Assembly (NCBI GenBank): GCA_002384815.1
Contig: DGBN01000060.1
Location: 41,415-60,987, forward strand
Length of the DNA stretch: 19,573 bases
Reading direction: 5' to 3'
Origin: Oxalobacteraceae bacterium UBA4003
GTDB taxonomy: Bacteria > Pseudomonadota > Gammaproteobacteria > Burkholderiales > Burkholderiaceae_D
Shown: positions 14,494 to 19,573 of the stretch, piece after piece
Layout of the letters: the number at the start of each line of letters is the position of its first letter
How positions within the stretch are numbered: the stretch's first letter is position 1
The notes under the pieces: model-generated
Told to the model about the DNA's origin: nothing
Database searches by the model: none
What the model saw: the letters and a program-made list of their open reading frames with translations, nothing else
Translations under genes and position numbers: made by a program

Positions 14494-17411
14494 CAGATGA
14501 TTCCTCGCTTGTTGTTGGGCGTGTCGCTACCGGCTTGCGGGCGGCGACTGCGGATGGTTTGATGGGCCAGCGCGACCAGAATCAGCATAGTGGCACCCAC
14601 GACGACGACGAATACGCCGAGGTCGAAGAAGAACGCACTAGGGATGTGAATTTCTCCCAGCACAGGGAAAGTGACGTGTGCCGTATGGCTGGTCAGGAAC
14701 GGATAGCCGAGTACGCATGCGCCCAGGCCGGTCAGACAGGCAATGATCAATCCGAACGAGAGCCAGCGCAGCGGACGCAGATGCAGGTGCGATTCAACCC
14801 AGGCAGTACCTGCCAGCATGTACTGAACGATGATGGCGACCGCAAAGATCAGGCCGGCGACGAAACCGCCGCCCGGAAGGTTGTGTCCGCGCATGAAAAA
14901 GTACGCCACAACGATGCCCATGAAGGGCAGCAGAAAACGCAGGTAGACGCCGGGGACCATCAGGTAGCCGCTATCGGTCTGTTCGGCTGGCGTCTGTTGT
15001 GCGGCGTAATCCTTGTTATTGAGCTGCTGCTCCGGAAGGGCAATACTTTCTGATGCCGGGCGGAAGCGTCGCAACAAGGCATACACGGTGAGTGCCACGA
15101 TGGTCAGCACAGTGATTTCACCCATCGTATCGAAGCCGCGGAAATCCACCAGCAACACATTGACCACGTTACTGCCGCCGCCTTCCGATAGCGCGCGCAG
15201 CAGGAAAAAGTCACCTATGCTTTTTGGCTGTTGCTGCATCAGTACTACATAGCTGACGGCAGCAATACTCAGACCGCCAGCGATCGCCAGCACCATATCG
15301 CGCGAACGGTGCAACCAGACGGTGCGCGGTATTTGCATATTGAGTTCTTTCGGTGCCAGGCGACGCGGCAGCCAGCGCAGGCCGAGCAGAATCAGTACGG
15401 TGGTCACGGTTTCCACCATCAACTGTGTCAACGCAAGATCCGGTGCGGAAAGCCACAGAAAGGTCATGCTGACAACGACGCCGGTACCGCTGACCATGAT
15501 CAATGCGGCAAGACGGTGATACTTGGCCTGCCATGCCGCCGCCACTGCGCAAACGCAACCTATCAGCCACACCAATGCGAACAGCGGATCAATGTCGGCC
15601 AGCGATACTGCAGCCAGGGTAGGCAGAGGCTGTACCAGTAGCAGCGGAACTGCAATCATCGCGGCTATCATCAAAAACAACTGCGGTTGCAGACGTCGCG
15701 TGCCCAGCCATTTCACCAGCAATGCCGCGCCAGCTGACAGACGCAGCATCGTGCTTTCGTACGCTTGCGCGCCGCTTAATCGGTGCAATACCGGTACGCG
15801 ATCGCGCGACTGCAGCGTAAAGTATTTGCGCAAGATGACATACAGCAGCACGCCGCCAGCGAGTGCGACAAAGCTCATGAGTAGCGGCAGATTGAAACCG
15901 TGCCATATCGCCAGATCATAAACCGGCGCGCGCGCACCAAGGACCGACACGACGGCAATATCCAGATACTGCTTGATGCTCATGCCGGGAACAATGCCGA
16001 CGATCAGGCACAGCAAGACTAGACATTCAACCGGAAAACGCATCCAGTGCGGCGGTTCATGCGGTATTTTCGGCAAATCCTGCGGCATCTTGCCGAAAAA
16101 CACACTGATAAAGCGCAAGGAATAGGTCACGCTGAAAATACCCATTGCGAGAGCGGCATACGACATCCACCAGTTTTCCGAGCCTCCGACCAGCGCGGTT
16201 TCGGCAAAGAACATTTCCTTGGAAAGAAAGCCGTTGAGCAATGGCACGCCGGCCATTGCAGCGCTGGCGACCACCGCCAGCGTGGCCGTGTAAGGCAGGC
16301 CATGCCGCAGGCCGCGCAGAACACGCATGTCGCGCGTACCGGTTTCATGGTCAATGATGCCGGCTGCCATGAAGAGCGAGGCCTTGAAAATCGCGTGATT
16401 CACTGTATGGAAAATTGCCGCCACCATGCCCAGCGGCGAGCCTATACCCAGCAGGACGACGATCAGTCCCAGATGGCTGATGGTGGAATACGCCAGCAAG
16501 CCTTTCAGATCGTGCTGAAAGATCGCGAACAAAGAACCGAGTAATAAAGTGCAGACGCCGGCGCCGGCGATGATCCAGGTCCATTCTTCGGTACCGGACA
16601 AGGCGGGCCAGAATCGCATCAGCAAAAACACACCGGCTTTGACCATCGTCGCTGAATGCAAATACGCCGATACCGGCGTCGGTGCCGCCATCGCATGCGG
16701 CAGCCAGAAATGGAACGGAAACTGCGCGCTCTTCGTCAGTGCACCCAGCGCCACCAGTATCAATGCAGGTAAATACAGGTCATGGGCACGTATCAGGTCA
16801 CCGGCCTTGAGCACGGTATCGAGATCATAGCTGCCGACGATATGACCGATGATCAGGACGCCGCACAACAGGCACAAGCCGCCAGCGCCGGTAACAGTGA
16901 ACGCCATACGCGCACCACGCCGCGCATCAATCCGGTGATGCCAGTAACCGATCAGCAGAAAAGAGGTAATGCTGGTCAGCTCCCAGAAGACGACCAGTTG
17001 AATCAGATTGCCGGACAGTACAACACCCAGCATAGAACCCATGAAAGCAAGCAGGAAAGCGAAGAAGCGTGGAACCGGATCCTGCTCTGACATGTAATAG
17101 CGTGCATACAGCACCACCAGCAAGCCCACGCCCAGCACCAGCATCACGAACAACCATGCCAGCCCATCCATGCGCAAGACGAAATCCACGCCGAATGCCG
17201 GCATCCATGCTGCCTGGTAGCGCACGATTTCGCCGTCCCCTACTTGCTGATACAGATAGGCTGATACCAGCAATCCGAATAATGCGACGCTTCCCGCCAG
17301 TATTGACTCACGATTGCGGGCGTTGGCAGGCATGCATGCGGCGATCACGCTGCCTATGAAGGGCGCGATGACGATGGCGAGTAGCAATAAGGATTCGGTG
17401 GTTCTATGCAT
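14493..17411 (-). CDS. phaAB: Fused Mrp/Pha cation/proton antiporter subunits A and B
   Basis: First and largest subunit of the Mrp antiporter, which exchanges Na+ or K+ for protons across the inner membrane. The 972 residues hold an N-terminal NuoL-like part with conserved E144 (VFWELTSITSFLLIG), K227 (ALTKSAQFPFHFWLPHAM) and K258 (HSATMVKAG). A middle region carries SAPDLALTQ (about 654) with a DUF4040-like fold. A C-terminal MrpB domain carries GHNLPGGGFVAGL (about 840). The A-B fusion marks the group-2 (Pha) operon type known from Sinorhizobium and other proteobacteria. ATG 17411 is the only reasonable start, with an in-frame TGA 9 bases upstream. There is no Shine-Dalgarno, unlike the other subunit genes. 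A long structured leader precedes it. Confidence 0.96.
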   Translation of the reverse strand: MHRTTESLLLLAIVIAPFIGSVIAACMPANARNRESILAGSVALFGLLVSAYLYQQVGDGEIVRYQAAWMPAFGVDFVLRMDGLAWLFVMLVLGVGLLVVLYARYYMSEQDPVPRFFAFLLAFMGSMLGVVLSGNLIQLVVFWELTSITSFLLIGYWHHRIDARRGARMAFTVTGAGGLCLLCGVLIIGHIVGSYDLDTVLKAGDLIRAHDLYLPALILVALGALTKSAQFPFHFWLPHAMAAPTPVSAYLHSATMVKAGVFLLMRFWPALSGTEEWTWIIAGAGVCTLLLGSLFAIFQHDLKGLLAYSTISHLGLIVVLLGIGSPLGMVAAIFHTVNHAIFKASLFMAAGIIDHETGTRDMRVLRGLRHGLPYTATLAVVASAAMAGVPLLNGFLSKEMFFAETALVGGSENWWMSYAALAMGIFSVTYSLRFISVFFGKMPQDLPKIPHEPPHWMRFPVECLVLLCLIVGIVPGMSIKQYLDIAVVSVLGARAPVYDLAIWHGFNLPLLMSFVALAGGVLLYVILRKYFTLQSRDRVPVLHRLSGAQAYESTMLRLSAGAALLVKWLGTRRLQPQLFLMIAAMIAVPLLLVQPLPTLAAVSLADIDPLFALVWLIGCVCAVAAAWQAKYHRLAALIMVSGTGVVVSMTFLWLSAPDLALTQLMVETVTTVLILLGLRWLPRRLAPKELNMQIPRTVWLHRSRDMVLAIAGGLSIAAVSYVVLMQQQPKSIGDFFLLRALSEGGGSNVVNVLLVDFRGFDTMGEITVLTIVALTVYALLRRFRPASESIALPEQQLNNKDYAAQQTPAEQTDSGYLMVPGVYLRFLLPFMGIVVAYFFMRGHNLPGGGFVAGLIFAVAIIVQYMLAGTAWVESHLHLRPLRWLSFGLIIACLTGLGACVLGYPFLTSHTAHVTFPVLGEIHIPSAFFFDLGVFVVVVGATMLILVALAHQTIRSRRPQAGSDTPNNKRGII

Positions 17412-17669
17412 GCGCAGTCAATAATTCAGCAAAAACGATCAGCCAGCATCAGCAGGCAATGCTCGCATGAGCGCGTGAAATTCTGATTGATGAAAATATC
17501 TCATCAAGATACTCAGAGATGGGCGAACGATGTACGTCGGTCACAGTCGGTGACTGGATATTACTCTCAACAGCCGAACCGAAGCCCGACGGGTGTGCGT
17601 TGAGTGCCATGAGCGATAGCGCATGGCGGTAATCAATGCGCCGTTTCGTGCGCATTGATGTTTGCTTCA
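17412..17669 (-). promoter_or_regulatory. Long hairpin-rich 5' leader of the pha (mrp) operon
   Basis: About 258 nt separate the predicted transcription start from the phaAB ATG. In transcript order: ATCAATGCGC/GCGCATTGAT (17632-17659, 10 bp, 8-nt loop); GCCATG/CATGGC (17606-17627); a closing stem CGTCGG/CCGACG (17586-17591 with 17535-17540) that encloses CAGTC-acc-GACTG (17544-17556); TTGATGA/TCATCAA (17487-17507); and GCTC/GAGC (17461-17472). The final 49 nt before the ATG contain no Shine-Dalgarno. The density of perfect stems suggests a regulatory RNA, perhaps ion- or pH-sensing, but I recognise no known riboswitch class. A weak 68-codon frame (17449-17655) overlaps it. Confidence 0.5.
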
Positions 17670-17675
17670 ATCAAT

Positions 17676-17681
17676 ATTATA
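17676..17681 (-). promoter_or_regulatory. -10 box of the pha (mrp) operon promoter
   Basis: A perfect TATAAT on the minus strand lies 56-61 bases downstream of the neighbouring CopD-like gene. The best -35 candidate is TTGCCC (17702-17707), four of six matches, at a long 20-base spacing. The weak -35 could mean that an activator is needed. Confidence 0.5.
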
Positions 17682-17736
17682 AGGGCATGCGGAAACTGTG
17701 CGGGCAAAAAATCATTTCACTTGCCTTCGCCTTCAG

Positions 17737-18183
17737 TTACAGCGCGAGCGGACCCAGTGAGCCGATGACTATCGTCAGCAAGCCCAGTATCAGATTGATG
17801 CCGAGCAGTTTGCGTATCTGCCCCATCGCGGCACCGCCGGCTTGCCATTCCTGCGCCGCAACCGCACGTTTCATCCGGCGGTAAGGTGCAAAAAAGATAT
17901 GTGCAAAGACCAGGGCCATGATCACGCCGAGGACGAACATCAGGGTGATATAAGCTGGCGGCTTGCCGATCAGGGTCATCATGTACAGCCCGCTACCGAA
18001 GATCAGTGCAACGGAAATCCAGACCCATACGAAAAATTTGCTGAAGATGCCGGCCAATAATGTCAGGCGTTGTGGCGGTTCCAGTGTAACTGCGGCAACA
18101 GGGCGCAGTGCATTGTGGGCGAAAAACATGCCGCCTACCCATACAGTGAATCCGAGGATGTGAAGGAATTTCGCGATGATCAT
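17737..18183 (-). CDS. CopD-like four-helix membrane protein
   Basis: Small integral membrane protein of 148 residues resembling the CopD family of putative copper-resistance membrane proteins. Function is not established. Four helices are visible (about 4-24, 50-72, 77-98, 125-145). Possible metal or heme ligands are H8 and H23 in the first helix (FLHILGFTVWVGGMFFAH) and H95 in the third. A basic amphipathic stretch APYRRMKRAVAAQEW (99-113) links helices three and four. The start ATG has only a weak AAAGAAAA upstream. It shares direction with the pha operon but is separated by 325 bases containing a promoter, and is divergent from the ABC gene. No copper genes are nearby, so a copper role is only a guess. 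Confidence 0.7.
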   Translation of the reverse strand: MIIAKFLHILGFTVWVGGMFFAHNALRPVAAVTLEPPQRLTLLAGIFSKFFVWVWISVALIFGSGLYMMTLIGKPPAYITLMFVLGVIMALVFAHIFFAPYRRMKRAVAAQEWQAGGAAMGQIRKLLGINLILGLLTIVIGSLGPLAL

Positions 18184-18362
18184 GGGATTTTCTTTGAAAA
18201 ATGAATGTCGAGAACCATAGAGTAGCCGATGGATCGCACATCACAAAGTAGTTTGATGGCAGGCATCGATATGCCGAGTAGGCGATAATCCTGTTTGCGA
18301 ATTTGCAGCAGAAGATGAAGTAGTTGCGACGATCAGTGAATGATCGCCATGTGGAGAATGGA

Positions 18363-19573
18363 ATGCTGGGCTGGTTTGAAAAATTGCTGCACCCGTATCA
18401 GGAAGACGTGCCGGTGACACCGCCGCGTGGCTTCATTGCATTTGTGTGGGCTTGCACGAAAGGCGCACGTCGTTACATCCTGGCGATGACGGTGGTCACG
18501 GCTGCGACCGGTGCATTTGAAGCATTGCTGTTTGCCATGATGGGTCGCATTGTCGATTGGCTGGCGCATGTTGAGCCGGCGCTGTTGTGGCAGCAGGAAG
18601 GTGGCAATTTGTTGTTGCTCGCAGCGGTCATCATGCTGAGTGTCGTGCTGGTTGCGTTGCAGACCTTTTTCAAGCATCAGACACTGGCTGGTAATTTCCC
18701 CATGCAGCTGCGCTGGAATTTTCACCGGATGATGCTGAATCAGAGTATGGGGTTTTATCAGGATGAATTTGCCGGTCGTGTCGCGACCAAGGTGATGCAG
18801 ACCGCGCTGGCTGTGCGCGATGTGTGCATGATTACCTGCGACATTCTGGTGTTCGTATTTATTTATTTCGTCACGCTGGTGAGCGTGGTCGGCAGCTTTG
18901 ATCGCTGGCTGCTGGTGCCGTTTTTGACTTGGGCATTTTTTTATCTGTGTGCCTTGCGTTATTTCGTGCCGCTCCTGAGCAAGGTCTCGCGCAAGCAGGC
19001 TGATGCGCGCTCGCTGATGACAGGCCGTATCACTGATGCATATACCAACATCAGCACAGTCAAACTGTTTTCGCATGCCGGCCGCGAAGCCGGTTATGCA
19101 CGTAGTGCGATGAAGGAATTCATGGTCTCTGTGCATGGGCAGATGCGTTTGGTCAGCGGTTTTGAAATCGTCAATCACACGCTGAGCATGATGCTGATAC
19201 TCGGTACTGCCGGCGTCGCGCTGTGGCTGTGGACGATGGGTCAGATTGGTGTAGGCGCAGTTGCTGCTGCGACGGCGATGGCCTTGCGTCTGAACGGCAT
19301 GTCGCATTGGGTGATGTGGGAAATGTCGTCCTTGTTTGAACAGGTCGGTACCGTGCAGGATGGCATCAATACGCTGTCGCGCGTACATACGGTAACCGAC
19401 GCCGCCGATGCGCTGCCTCTGACGGTGGCCAAGGGTGAATTGACATTCGACCAGATCAGTTTTTCCTACGGCGGCACGCGGTCCGTAATCGATCATATGA
19501 ACCTGACGATATGTCCGGGCGAGAAGGTCGGACTGGTCGGCCGTTCCGGCGCCGGCAAGTCGACGCTCGTCAA
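18363..19573 (+). CDS. ABC exporter, fused permease and ATPase (right end cut)
   Basis: Half-transporter of the ABCB/MsbA type: membrane domain first, ATPase second. The first 403 residues are in the window. Six helices span about 35-330, including YILAMTVVTAATGAFEALLF and the coupling region KQADARSLMTGRITDAYTNI. The nucleotide-binding domain starts about 355, with A-loop tyrosine Y369 (FSYGG) and Walker A GRSGAGKST at 393-401. The window ends three residues later, so Walker B and the signature motif are not visible. ATG 18363 has GGAG 6 bases upstream; an in-frame GTG at 18351 is less likely. The 179 bases shared with the divergent CopD-like gene show no clear promoter, only a GATAAT at 18284-18289. 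Substrate unknown: lipids and drugs are both exported by relatives. Confidence 0.92.
   Translation, partial: MLGWFEKLLHPYQEDVPVTPPRGFIAFVWACTKGARRYILAMTVVTAATGAFEALLFAMMGRIVDWLAHVEPALLWQQEGGNLLLLAAVIMLSVVLVALQTFFKHQTLAGNFPMQLRWNFHRMMLNQSMGFYQDEFAGRVATKVMQTALAVRDVCMITCDILVFVFIYFVTLVSVVGSFDRWLLVPFLTWAFFYLCALRYFVPLLSKVSRKQADARSLMTGRITDAYTNISTVKLFSHAGREAGYARSAMKEFMVSVHGQMRLVSGFEIVNHTLSMMLILGTAGVALWLWTMGQIGVGAVAAATAMALRLNGMSHWVMWEMSSLFEQVGTVQDGINTLSRVHTVTDAADALPLTVAKGELTFDQISFSYGGTRSVIDHMNLTICPGEKVGLVGRSGAGKSTLV

Noticed and set aside
18333..19496. Long minus-strand open frame (387 codons)
   Set aside because: It lies antisense to the clearly coding ABC exporter. Its predicted protein is full of His/Gln/Arg with no recognisable domain, as expected from a shadow frame.

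Overview
The window looks like a chromosomal core region of a betaproteobacterium, most likely an Oxalobacteraceae member of the Herminiimonas/Janthinobacterium type. That placement is inferred from the petB-petC-sspA-sspB order, protein resemblance and a moderate GC content judged by eye. I see no insertion sequence, phage gene or CRISPR array.

Left part (1-2751, + strand): the 3' end of cytochrome b and complete cytochrome c1 (respiratory complex III), two hairpins acting as terminators, then sspA and sspB (stringent starvation proteins), a tRNA-Thr(UGU) and a strong intrinsic terminator. A 51-nt imperfect hairpin lies between sspA and sspB.

Middle part (2752-11206): a structured, gene-free stretch leads into a compact CPA2-type cation/proton antiporter (+). 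Converging on it from the right are ubiX and grxD, separated by one base and served by a TATAAT promoter just behind tex. Next come tex (S1/YqgF RNA-binding transcription factor) and a very large membrane-anchored DUF748/AsmA-like protein with an OmpA-like C-terminus, all on the minus strand.

Right part (11374-17736, minus strand): a complete group-2 Mrp/Pha multisubunit cation/proton antiporter operon, phaAB-C-D-E-F-G. A and B are fused, and overlapping or nearly abutting stop/start codons imply translational coupling. It is preceded by a TATAAT box and about 260 nt of hairpin-rich untranslated leader, and phaAB has no visible Shine-Dalgarno. A small CopD-like membrane protein follows (minus), and a divergent ABC exporter is cut by the window edge just after Walker A.

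Functional theme: respiratory proton pumping (complex III) and two unrelated cation/proton antiporters (single-subunit CPA2 and Mrp) occur within 17 kb. Each antiporter transcript starts with a leader that can fold into several hairpins. These leaders, especially the Mrp one, are the best candidates for something undescribed. I could not match either to a known riboswitch class by eye.
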